Shown: piece by piece, positions 15,666 through 21,739 of the stretch | Layout of the letters: each line of letters opens with the position of its first letter | Position numbering within the stretch: position 1 is the stretch's first letter | From: DASYHS01 sp035998295 | Lineage (GTDB): Bacteria; Pseudomonadota; Alphaproteobacteria; Azospirillales; Azospirillaceae | Direction of reading: 5' to 3' | DNA length: 22,052 bases | Assembly: GCF_035998295.1 (NCBI RefSeq) | Contig: NZ_DASYHS010000021.1 | Location: forward strand, 1-22,052 | Notes under the pieces: model-generated | The model's database searches: none | What the model was told of the DNA's origin: nothing | Seen by the model: the letters and a program-made list of their open reading frames with translations, nothing else | Translations under genes and position numbers: made by a program

Positions 15666-15683
15666 CCCGCCCCGAAGGGCGGG
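15666..15683 (-). other. UUCG-capped hairpin just after the VOC gene stop
   Basis: On the transcribed strand CCCGCCC-TTCG-GGGCGGG makes a perfect 7-pair stem closed by C(UUCG)G, an exceptionally stable tetraloop. It starts two bases after the stop at 15686. No T-run follows, and the ATPase gene continues downstream, so mRNA stabilisation or partial attenuation is more likely than termination. Confidence 0.55.
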
Positions 15684-15685
15684 CG

Positions 15686-16087
15686 CTACCTGCGCGCGCC
15701 GACCCAGCCATTGTGGGAAATGTCGAAGATGACGCCGTCGGGATCGCGGAACTTCATCTCGTAGTAGAGCGAGTCCTTGTCCATCGGCAGGTCCATGAAG
15801 AACGAGCCGCCGTTGCCCTTGATCTGCTCTGATTGCTGGTCGAGATCGTCGCACCAGAAGCCGATGTGGTGCACGCCGACATAGTCCTTGCCCTTCTCCA
15901 GCCCGGCGGACTCGTCGTTCTTGTAGTTGAGCAGCGCGAGGCAGACCGTGCCGTCGGTCAGATAGACGCCGCTGGCCAGGGGCGAGTCGGTCTTTCCGGC
16001 GACCGTCATGCCGAAGGTCTTGCAGTAGAACTCGGCCGACGCCTCGGGATCGGGTACGGCGACGGCGATGTGGCGCAGCTTGGCCAT
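15686..16087 (-). CDS. VOC-family protein (glyoxalase/bleomycin-resistance/dioxygenase fold), short form
   Basis: 133 residues, a single VOC module pair, from the ATG at 16087 with GGAG seven bases upstream. LRHIAVAVPDPEASAEFY opens the first module and GVHHIGFWCDDLD (71-83) the second. H6 and H74 are in metal-ligand positions. The third ligand, normally Glu in a DPDGxxxE motif, is Asp here (DPDGVIFD, D122). The family includes epimerases, lyases and extradiol-type dioxygenases. This form, with its GVYLTDG and ALLNYK strands, is widespread in proteobacteria but functionally uncharacterised as far as I can tell. It lies between permease and ATPase genes of one transporter, so it probably acts on the imported compound or a product of it. 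Confidence 0.85.
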   Translation of the reverse strand: MAKLRHIAVAVPDPEASAEFYCKTFGMTVAGKTDSPLASGVYLTDGTVCLALLNYKNDESAGLEKGKDYVGVHHIGFWCDDLDQQSEQIKGNGGSFFMDLPMDKDSLYYEMKFRDPDGVIFDISHNGWVGARR

Positions 16088-16105
16088 GGTTCTTCTCCTT
16101 GGATC

Positions 16106-16126
16106 GATGAGGTGACTGATGAGGTG
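16106..16126 (-). repeat. Short direct repeat in the permease-VOC gap
   Basis: GATGAGGTG occurs at 16106-16114 and again at 16118-16126, a 12-base period, just upstream of the ribosome site of the short VOC gene. No role is evident. It may be simple slippage. Confidence 0.3.
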
Positions 16127-16161
16127 GCCGGCAGGTCGGGCGCGTGCCGCGTGGCGGGCGG

Positions 16162-16908
16162 TCACAACGCCCGCCACCAGACCTTGGTGCCGAACAGGTG
16201 GATGACCGCGTAGAGGAGGCCGGAGATCGCGGTGATCGCCAGGATGGCCGCGAACAGCAGGTCCGTCCTGGCCGCGGCATTTGCCATCAGGATCAGGTTG
16301 CCCAGCCCGGAATCCGAGCCGACGAACTCTCCGACGATGGCGCCGATGACCGCCAGCGGCATCGCCATCTTGCACCCGTCGACGAAGGACGGCAGCGCGC
16401 TGGGGACGCGCAGGCGCCAGAACGTCACCGCGCGCGAGGCGCCGATCGCGCGGAAATGCTCGATCAGGTGCGCGGGCGTTCCCGCCAGGCCGCCCAGCGA
16501 CGCGATGACGACGGGGAAGAAGGCGAACAGGAAGGCCATCAGCACCTTCGACGTCGTGCCGTAGCCGAACCAGACGACGAACAGGGGAGCCAGCGCGATC
16601 TTCGGGATGCCCTGCAGGGCGACGATGATCGGCATCACCACGCGCCTGACCGGATCGAAGAAGAAGACCGCGAGCGAGATGGCGACCCCGCCGACGACCG
16701 CGGCCGCGAAGCCCAGCGCCACCTGGGTGGTGGTGATCAGGGAGTGGTAGGCGAGCTCCGCCCGGTGCTGCCAGAACGACCGGAGCACGTCGGTGATGGC
16801 CGGCAGCAGGTAGGGCTTGATCTCGAAGACGCGCACGCAGATCTCCCAGGCGAGGGCCAGGAAGACGAAGCCGAGGACGGCGTCGAGACGACGAAGGATG
16901 GTGCGCAT
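16162..16908 (-). CDS. ABC transporter permease (SsuC/TauC/NitT-type)
   Basis: 248 residues from the ATG at 16908, with GGGAG eight bases upstream. About six membrane segments are visible. The EAA-type cytoplasmic loop lies near 150-172 (EHFRAIGASRAVTFWRLRVPSALP), with the conserved Gly at 156, where the ATPase docks. QGIPKIALAPLFVVWFGYG near 99-117 is a hallmark of the nitrate/sulfonate/taurine permease group. The subunit is a homodimeric channel in the inner membrane. It starts 15 bases after the stop of the longer VOC gene. The ligand is unknown. Relatives import sulfonates, pyrimidines, aromatic acids and nitrate. Confidence 0.94.
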   Translation of the reverse strand: MRTILRRLDAVLGFVFLALAWEICVRVFEIKPYLLPAITDVLRSFWQHRAELAYHSLITTTQVALGFAAAVVGGVAISLAVFFFDPVRRVVMPIIVALQGIPKIALAPLFVVWFGYGTTSKVLMAFLFAFFPVVIASLGGLAGTPAHLIEHFRAIGASRAVTFWRLRVPSALPSFVDGCKMAMPLAVIGAIVGEFVGSDSGLGNLILMANAAARTDLLFAAILAITAISGLLYAVIHLFGTKVWWRAL

Positions 16909-16923
16909 CGCGGCAGCTCCCGC

Positions 16924-17487
16924 CTAGTTCCGGTCCGGGCTGCCGTCCGAACCGCCCGCGTCCTCCCGCGGGCCCCAGTCCGGAGGGGCGACGACGAAGC
17001 GCTGGAAGCGCCACTGGTCGAAGGCTTCCAGGGTGTTGGCCCAGACCCGGGGCGTGTAGGGCGCCTCCTCGGTCACCTGGGTCATGTCGCAGTAGAACTC
17101 GACGTTGTTGCCGTCCGGGTCCCGGAACACCAGGAACACGTTCTCGCCGGGGCCGTGCTTGCCGATGCCGCGGACGATCTCGATGCCCTTCTCCTGGAGG
17201 AAGCGGGCCGCCGCCTCCACCTCTTCCAGGTCGGCCAGCTCGTAGGCGAAATGCTCCAGCCCCGGGCGCCTCGTGTCGGGGGATTGGTCGCGCAGGGGCG
17301 AGTCCGGCGGCAACTGGGCCAGGGCCAGGTCGTGGTGGTCCTGCCCGCAGCGCAGGAAGACCATCTGCCCGTCGATCCGGTCGGAGATCTCGAGCCCGAC
17401 GACGTCGGTGTAGAATGCCGCGGACTTCTCGAGATCGCGGACCATCATGACGATGTGCCCGAGCTTGCGTGGGCGCGGTTTTGCCAT
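16924..17487 (-). CDS. VOC-family protein, extradiol ring-cleavage dioxygenase-like
   Basis: 187 residues from the ATG at 17487, with GGAGGAGG about 7 bases upstream. The first module begins LGHIVMMVRDLEKSAAFYTD and carries H11. The second begins GLEHFAYELADL with H79, and ends FRDPDGNNVEFYCD with E130. Together H11, H79 and E130 form the 2-His-1-carboxylate metal site of Fe(II)-type VOC dioxygenases such as catechol 2,3-dioxygenase relatives. A C-terminal tail (about 135-187) includes a Trp/Phe-rich stretch, EAFDQWRFQRFVV, and then a polar end. It follows the binding-protein gene after a 46-base gap holding a strong hairpin. A ring-opening role fits the neighbouring FAH, GST and aldolase genes but is unproven. 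Confidence 0.85.
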   Translation of the reverse strand: MAKPRPRKLGHIVMMVRDLEKSAAFYTDVVGLEISDRIDGQMVFLRCGQDHHDLALAQLPPDSPLRDQSPDTRRPGLEHFAYELADLEEVEAAARFLQEKGIEIVRGIGKHGPGENVFLVFRDPDGNNVEFYCDMTQVTEEAPYTPRVWANTLEAFDQWRFQRFVVAPPDWGPREDAGGSDGSPDRN

Positions 17488-17502
17488 CGTGGCCTCCTCC
17501 TG

Positions 17503-17526
17503 GCGGCGGGCCCGCAGGCCCGCCGC
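17503..17526 (-). other. Strong intercistronic hairpin after the ABC binding-protein gene
   Basis: A perfect 10-pair stem (17503-17512 with 17517-17526) encloses a CGCA loop. It lies 7 bases after the binding-protein stop and just before the ribosome site of the VOC gene. No T-run follows. It parallels the hairpin after the TRAP binding-protein gene and may likewise raise binding-protein mRNA over downstream genes. Confidence 0.55.
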
Positions 17527-17533
17527 GCCTTGC

Positions 17534-18535
17534 CTACTGCACGAAGCGGTCGGTGAAGATGTCGTCGGCGCCGACCTTGCCCCCGAGGTCGAAGGCCTTG
17601 TCGATGAAGGCGGCCGTGCTGCGCATCCGCTCGGGGCCGAAGCGGCCGAGGGGCTCGCCGGCGGCGGCAGGGTCCTGGATCAGCTCGGCGATCTCGCGGA
17701 CCTGCTGGGCGGTGATGTCGCGGTCGAGGACCGGGTACTGCTTCAGCAGGATGTCCGTCGCCGTCTCCGGGTCCTCGATGACGAAGTCGTAGCCGCGGTA
17801 GGTGGCGGCAACGAACCTCTTCACGAGGTCGGGATCCTTCTCGATCAGCGCGTCGGAGGTCACGATGCCCGAGCCGTACATGTCGAGGCCGTGGTCCGCG
17901 TACTCGATCCAACCGATGTCGACCCCGTCGACCTTCGCCTGCTTCTGGAGGACGGCCCGGTTCGACGCCTTCCAGCATTCGGCGAGGTCGATGCGTCCCT
18001 GGATCAGCGAGACGTCGACCACGGCCGGGTCCATGCCGAGCAGCGCGACGTGGTCGCGCGGCTGGCCGTTCGCCTCCAGCCAGGCCGGCAGGAGGTTGTG
18101 CACCGGCGAGCCGCTGCCGCCGCCCAGCGTCAGGCCGGCCAGGTCGGCGAGGCCCTCGGGATCGCGGCGCTGCTCGACGTAGCAGAGCCCCGCCGGCCAC
18201 CGCGTGTTGATGGCGCCCACCAGCCGCGTCCCGCCGCCGCCGACGCGGTTGAGCGCCACGGAGATGGGATCGCCGTAGCCGAACTCGAACTGCCCCTGGT
18301 CGATCTCGTTGACCGTGCGGTTGCCGCCGTAGCCGCGCACCGCCGTCACGTCCAGGCCGGCCTCCCGGTAGTAGCCCCGGTCGATGGCGACGAGAACGCC
18401 GGCCAGGCTCCCCTGCGGCAACCAGGCGAGGTTGAACGTGACCTTCTGCGGCGCCCCGGCCTCCTGGGCCCGGGCGGCCGGCATGGCGGCAGCCGCGAGC
18501 GCGAGGCCGACGCACAGGGTCCTTGCGATTCTCAT
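17534..18535 (-). CDS. ABC transporter periplasmic substrate-binding protein (NMT1/THI5-like)
   Basis: 333 residues from the ATG at 18535, with GGAGG nine bases upstream. A signal peptide begins MRIARTLCVGLA and probably ends at ARA-QEA (residues 23/24). KVTFNLAWLPQGSLAGVLVAIDRGYYREAGLDV near 31-63 and the FGYGDP turn near 85-90 are standard for the NMT1/SsuA/ThiY fold. LGMDPAVVDVSLIQGRIDLAE further on is also typical. Homologues bind hydroxymethylpyrimidine, sulfonates, riboflavin-like or aromatic compounds, so a flat, planar ligand is plausible. Its leader is nearly the same as that of the short VOC gene. It starts 35 bases after the FAH hydrolase stop. Confidence 0.93.
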   Translation of the reverse strand: MRIARTLCVGLALAAAAMPAARAQEAGAPQKVTFNLAWLPQGSLAGVLVAIDRGYYREAGLDVTAVRGYGGNRTVNEIDQGQFEFGYGDPISVALNRVGGGGTRLVGAINTRWPAGLCYVEQRRDPEGLADLAGLTLGGGSGSPVHNLLPAWLEANGQPRDHVALLGMDPAVVDVSLIQGRIDLAECWKASNRAVLQKQAKVDGVDIGWIEYADHGLDMYGSGIVTSDALIEKDPDLVKRFVAATYRGYDFVIEDPETATDILLKQYPVLDRDITAQQVREIAELIQDPAAAGEPLGRFGPERMRSTAAFIDKAFDLGGKVGADDIFTDRFVQ

Positions 18536-18562
18536 GGTTCTTTTCCTCCCTTGGATCGTCGG

Positions 18563-18583
18563 CGCGGCCGCTATTCGGCCGCG
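18563..18583 (-). other. Hairpin spanning the stop codon of the FAH hydrolase gene
   Basis: GCGGCCG (18564-18570) and CGGCCGC (18576-18582) pair around a five-base loop that contains the TAG stop, with one more outer pair. The 8-pair GC stem would form across the end of the reading frame once ribosomes leave. No T-run follows. Confidence 0.45.
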
Positions 18584-19527
18584 ACCGGATTGCGCAGCAT
18601 GCCGATCCCGTCGATGCGCGCTTCCATCACGTCGCCCGGCTTCAGGTAGATGCCGCGCCCCATGCCGACGCCGGTCGGCGTGCCGGTCGCGATGACGTCG
18701 CCCGGCAGCAGGGTCAGGATCGAGGACAGGTATTCGATCTGCTCCCGGACGTCGAAGATCATCGCCCGCGTCGTGTCGTCCTGCATGACCTCGCCGTTGA
18801 CGCTGAGCGTCAGGCGGAGCTGCTGCGGGTCGGCGATCAGCGACGACGGGACGATCCAGGGGCCGAGCGGGGCGAAGGTGTCGAAGCACTTGCCCTGGAA
18901 CCAGTCGAACTTGAAGGGGAAGTCGCTGCGCATGTTGAGGTCGCGCGCCGAGACGTCGTTGACGACGGTGTAGCCGGCGACGCAGTCCAGGGCGTTGGCA
19001 GCCGACACGTTGCGCGCGCGCTGGCCGATCACGACGCCGAGCTCGACCTCCCAGTCGACCTGCTCGGAGCGCGCGGGCAGGCGCACCACCTCGTTCTGGC
19101 CGATCACCGCCGTTCCCGGCTTCATGAACATGTAGGGCCGGCTGTCCACCTTCGCGGCCAGCACCGTCCCCATCTCCGCGGCATGTTCGACGAAGTTCGA
19201 CGCCGCGCAGAAGACCCGCTGCGGGCGGATCGGCGGGGCGATGTCCCCCGCGGCGACCGTGAGGGCGGTCAGGCCGCCGGTCCGGACGGCCTGCGCGGCG
19301 CGCGCGGCCAGGGCCTGCACGCCGGCGCGCACGGCCGGCCAGTCGCCGATCAGCTCGTCGACGGACCATGCCGCCCAGGGCCACGCCGCCCGGGGGTCGG
19401 CCTCCCCGGCGGCGAGCGCGCGCGCGGATGCATCGAGATCGTACAGGCGGTCGCCGATCACGAGCGCGGCGCGGGTCCGCCGGTCGGCGCGGTAGCTGGC
19501 AAGCGCAAACCAAACCATCGGATGCAT
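18571..19527 (-). CDS. Fumarylacetoacetate hydrolase (FAH) family protein, acylpyruvase-like
   Basis: 318 residues. The start at 19527 has GAGG five bases upstream, and an ATG at 19518 is an alternative. The N-terminal 100 residues form the variable domain. The FAH core begins at RVFCAASNFVEHAAE (105-119), where H115 is the catalytic His. FMKP (K136), DWEVELGVVIG with metal ligands E160 and E162, and VVNDVSARD with D191 complete the divalent-metal and oxyanion site. GDVIATGTPTGVGMGR near the C-terminus is also conserved. It should hydrolyse an acylpyruvate-type C-C bond, or isomerise or decarboxylate a related oxo acid. It is the first gene of the twelve-gene operon, directly after the promoter with GTATAC motifs, which suggests it is central to the pathway. 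Substrate unknown. Confidence 0.88.
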   Translation of the reverse strand: MHPMVWFALASYRADRRTRAALVIGDRLYDLDASARALAAGEADPRAAWPWAAWSVDELIGDWPAVRAGVQALAARAAQAVRTGGLTALTVAAGDIAPPIRPQRVFCAASNFVEHAAEMGTVLAAKVDSRPYMFMKPGTAVIGQNEVVRLPARSEQVDWEVELGVVIGQRARNVSAANALDCVAGYTVVNDVSARDLNMRSDFPFKFDWFQGKCFDTFAPLGPWIVPSSLIADPQQLRLTLSVNGEVMQDDTTRAMIFDVREQIEYLSSILTLLPGDVIATGTPTGVGMGRGIYLKPGDVMEARIDGIGMLRNPVAAE

Positions 19528-19570
19528 GTCTCCCTCTGTCCGCGGTACCCGCCGGTTACGGGTCAAATCT

Positions 19571-19597
19571 GTATACGCGGTGGATGTTGTGTATACA
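19571..19597. promoter_or_regulatory. Paired GTATAC motifs, candidate operators of the twelve-gene operon
   Basis: GTATAC occurs at 19571-19576 and 19591-19596, exactly 20 bases apart, about two helical turns. The second is part of the 8-base palindrome TGTATACA (19590-19597). A related CATATGTATGCA lies at 19606-19617, inside the predicted promoter spacer. TGTATACA-like cores are common in operators of FCD-type GntR regulators, one of which is encoded within this operon. Binding is inferred. Confidence 0.45.
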
Positions 19598-19623
19598 TTA
19601 GAATCCATATGTATGCAGGTCAA
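19595..19623 (-). promoter_or_regulatory. Predicted promoter of the twelve-gene leftward operon
   Basis: On the minus strand TTGACC (19623-19618) is followed by a 17-base spacer and TAATGT (19600-19595), a modest -10 match. The GTATAC motif at 19591-19596 overlaps the -10 end and the predicted transcription start, and the second GTATAC lies just downstream, so bound regulator would block initiation. The resulting leader would be about 60 bases. Confidence 0.4.
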
Positions 19624-19681
19624 TGGCCTTTTCGGCCGGATCGGGTGGATCGGGCGTTTTCCCGCAGGGGGTTGCGGACAT

Positions 19682-19710
19682 TTGCGAAAGCCGGCCACAT
19701 ACCATACAGT
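19682..19710 (+). promoter_or_regulatory. Possible promoter of comM
   Basis: TTGCGA (19682-19687), a 17-base spacer and TACAGT (19705-19710) each match four of six consensus bases and lie 32 bases before the comM start. The intergenic region 19528-19741 thus holds back-to-back promoters for comM and the leftward operon, with about 60 bases between them. Confidence 0.35.
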
Positions 19711-19741
19711 CGCGTGCAACGACGTTTCCCGGAGGCGGGTT

Positions 19742-21262
19742 TTGGTTGCGCGCGTCAACACGGTTGCTTTCCAGGGCATCGAGGTGCTGGACATCGAGGT
19801 CCAGGTGCTGATGGCGGGTGGGCTGGTCGGCTTCAACGTCGTCGGCCTGCCGGACAAGGCGGTGGGCGAGAGCCGCGAGCGGGTGCGCGCGGCGCTGCAC
19901 GCGATGGGGCTGGCGCTGCCGCCCAAGCGCATCACGGTCAACCTCGCGCCCGCCGACGTGCTGAAGGAGGGCAGCCATTTCGACCTGCCGATCGCGCTCG
20001 GCCTGCTGGCGGCGATGGGGGTGCTGCCGGCCGAGGAGCTGCCGGGATACGTCGCGCTGGGCGAGCTGGCGCTCGACGGCTCGCTGTTGCCGGTGGCGGG
20101 GGTGCTGCCGGCGGCGATCGGGGCCGGCGCGCACGAGCGCGGCCTGATCTGCCCGGCCGCGTCCGGCGGCGAGGCGGCCTGGGCGGGCGGGCTGGAGGTG
20201 CTGGCGGCCCCCTCGCTGCTGGCGATCGTCAACCACTTCAAGGGCACGCAGGTGCTGGCGCGCCCGGAGCCGCGGATCGCCGAGGCCGGCGGGCCGCAGC
20301 CGGACCTGCGCGACGTCAAGGGGCAGGAGACGGCCAAGCGCGCGCTGGAGCTGGCCGCGGCCGGCGGCCACAACCTGCTGATGGTCGGGCCGCCGGGCAG
20401 CGGCAAGTCGATGCTGGCGCAGCGCCTGGCCGGGCTGCTGCCGCCGCTGGAACCGGCCGAGGCGCTGGAGGTCTCGATGATCCACAGCGTCGCCGGCCGG
20501 CTGGAGGGCGGGCGGCTGCTGCGCCGGCGGCCGTTCCGCGACCCGCATCACGGCGCCTCGCTGCCGGCGCTGGTCGGCGGCGGGCCGCGGGCGCGGCCGG
20601 GCGAGATCAGCCTCGCGCATCAGGGCGTGCTGTTCCTGGACGAGCTGCCGGAGTTCGCGCGCCAGACGCTGGAGGCGCTGCGCCAGCCGGTCGAGACCGG
20701 CCGGGTCACAGTCGCGCGCGCCGCGGCGCATGTCACCTATCCGGCGCGCTTCCAGCTCGTCGCAGCGATGAACCCGTGCCGCTGCGGGTACCTGGACGAT
20801 CCCGGCCGCGCCTGTGCGCGCGCACCGAAATGCGCGGCCGACTACCAGTCGCGGATCAGCGGGCCGCTGTTCGACCGCATCGACCTGCACGTGGACGCGC
20901 CGGCGGTCTCGATCACCGACCTGTCGCTGGCCCCGCCCGCCGAAGGCAGCGCCGAGGTCGCGGCCCGGGTCGCCGCCGCCCGCACGGTCCAGGCCGAGCG
21001 CTACCGCGATGGTGCCGCCGACCGGCGCGCGCGCACCAACGCCGAGGCCGACGGCGAGCTGCTGGAACGGGTCGCGAGCCCGGACGCGCCGGGCCGCGCG
21101 CTGCTGGCCGAGGCGGCCGAGCGCCTGAAGCTGTCGGCCCGCGGCTTCCACCGCATCCTGCGCGTCGCGCGCACGCTCGCCGACCTGGAGGGCCTGGACG
21201 GCGTGCGCCGCCTGCACGTCGCCGAGGCCATCTCCTACCGCAGGGTCGAACCGGGGCGGTGA
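19742..21262 (+). CDS. comM: YifB/ComM family Mg-chelatase-like AAA+ ATPase
   Basis: 506 residues from TTG at 19742, preceded by GGAGG with a 6-base spacer. This start gives the family-standard N-terminus VARVNTVAFQGIEVLDIEVQV, and the longer open frame upstream has no family resemblance. An N-terminal LonC-like domain covers about 1-170 and includes VVGLPDKAVGESRERVRAAL and NLAPAD. It is followed by the Mg-chelatase ATPase core: Walker A GPPGSGKS at 216-223, RPFRDPHHGAS near 263-272, Walker B VLFLDE at 296-301, a MNPCRCG Cys motif, and a C-terminal helical domain starting near SARGFHRILRVARTLADLEG. ComM is a hexameric helicase that promotes branch migration of recombination intermediates during natural transformation. 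The gene is chromosomal housekeeping in most proteobacteria and is functionally unrelated to the catabolic operons beside it. Confidence 0.95.
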   Translation: MVARVNTVAFQGIEVLDIEVQVLMAGGLVGFNVVGLPDKAVGESRERVRAALHAMGLALPPKRITVNLAPADVLKEGSHFDLPIALGLLAAMGVLPAEELPGYVALGELALDGSLLPVAGVLPAAIGAGAHERGLICPAASGGEAAWAGGLEVLAAPSLLAIVNHFKGTQVLARPEPRIAEAGGPQPDLRDVKGQETAKRALELAAAGGHNLLMVGPPGSGKSMLAQRLAGLLPPLEPAEALEVSMIHSVAGRLEGGRLLRRRPFRDPHHGASLPALVGGGPRARPGEISLAHQGVLFLDELPEFARQTLEALRQPVETGRVTVARAAAHVTYPARFQLVAAMNPCRCGYLDDPGRACARAPKCAADYQSRISGPLFDRIDLHVDAPAVSITDLSLAPPAEGSAEVAARVAAARTVQAERYRDGAADRRARTNAEADGELLERVASPDAPGRALLAEAAERLKLSARGFHRILRVARTLADLEGLDGVRRLHVAEAISYRRVEPGR

Positions 21263-21270
21263 GGCACTGT

Positions 21271-21286
21271 CGTCCATGCCTGGACG
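21271..21286 (+). terminator. Small hairpin after comM, weak terminator candidate
   Basis: CGTCCA-TGCC-TGGACG is a perfect 6-pair stem starting 9 bases after the comM stop, between comM and the convergent small ORF. It has no T-run on either strand, so any terminator function would be weak or Rho-assisted. Confidence 0.3.
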
Positions 21287-21313
21287 GATCAGGTAGGGCT
21301 TCGATGGACGCGA

Positions 21314-21586
21314 TCAGTGCCCTTGGGCATCGTTCCGGAAAGTGATGCCGCCGGCGCGCAGGAGCGCGAGCATGAGATCCACCCGGTCTTCCAGATGGTG
21401 CTTACGGGAAACCCCGATCGCGGCGCAGATGAAGGCCAGAAGCACGGCTTCCATCGATGCCCCTTCCCGTTCGGCACGGGCAGTGAGGTCGTCGATGAGA
21501 TAGCCGGCATATCCCTCGACGAACCGATGCTCGATCTCCCGGCCGGACGGAACGCCGGCCGGGAGATCACGATCGCGTATCCTCAT
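21314..21586 (-). CDS. Small hypothetical protein
   Basis: 90 residues from the ATG at 21586; a GTG at 21631 would add 15 residues. I do not recognise the family. The N-terminal third is polar (MRIRDRDLPAGVPSGREIEH). It is followed by an acidic-aromatic helix, RFVEGYAGYLIDDL, and a hydrophobic helix, EGASMEAVLLAFICAAIGVS, then RKHHLEDRVDLMLALLRAGG. The amphipathic pattern looks like a folded, helical protein rather than a shadow frame, and the reading frame is more protein-like than the overlapping alternatives. No convincing Shine-Dalgarno is visible. It converges on comM and diverges from the XRE regulator, which might control it. Its bases are less GC-extreme than comM. Confidence 0.5.
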   Translation of the reverse strand: MRIRDRDLPAGVPSGREIEHRFVEGYAGYLIDDLTARAEREGASMEAVLLAFICAAIGVSRKHHLEDRVDLMLALLRAGGITFRNDAQGH

Positions 21587-21648
21587 TGGGCGGTTCCATT
21601 CCCACTCGATCGAAAGTCGCGCTCCAGACACTCCGCGGCGCGCGATCT

Positions 21649-21665
21649 AAAACAATGTTTATAAG
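21649..21665. promoter_or_regulatory. AT-rich palindrome between the small ORF and the XRE gene
   Basis: AAACAATGTTT (21650-21660) is a perfect 5-1-5 inverted repeat that runs into TATAAG (21660-21665), a good -10 for the rightward XRE gene, though I see no matching -35. The AT-rich patch stands out in GC-rich surroundings. It could be the binding site of the XRE regulator and a promoter for one or both divergent genes. Confidence 0.35.
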
Positions 21666-21739
21666 ACACTCAGGTGCCGAACGTGGGAAAAAGGCCCCAT
21701 ACGGTTCATTCGCCTTTTCTCCGAGCAGCAGAGTTCTGG

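Noticed and set aside
21271..21286. A confident Rho-independent terminator after comM
   Set aside because: The stem is only six pairs and has no T-run on either strand; kept only as a weak candidate.
18523..21345. A very long open frame on the + strand covering the FAH hydrolase and comM regions
   Set aside because: It is a GC-bias shadow: antisense to the FAH hydrolase and out of frame with comM, with repetitive Arg/Gly/Ala composition, while both real genes show clear family motifs.
21289..21570. Alternative 93-residue minus-strand frame overlapping the small hypothetical ORF
   Set aside because: Ser/Pro/Arg-rich and without helical pattern. The frame at 21314-21586 looks more like a folded protein.
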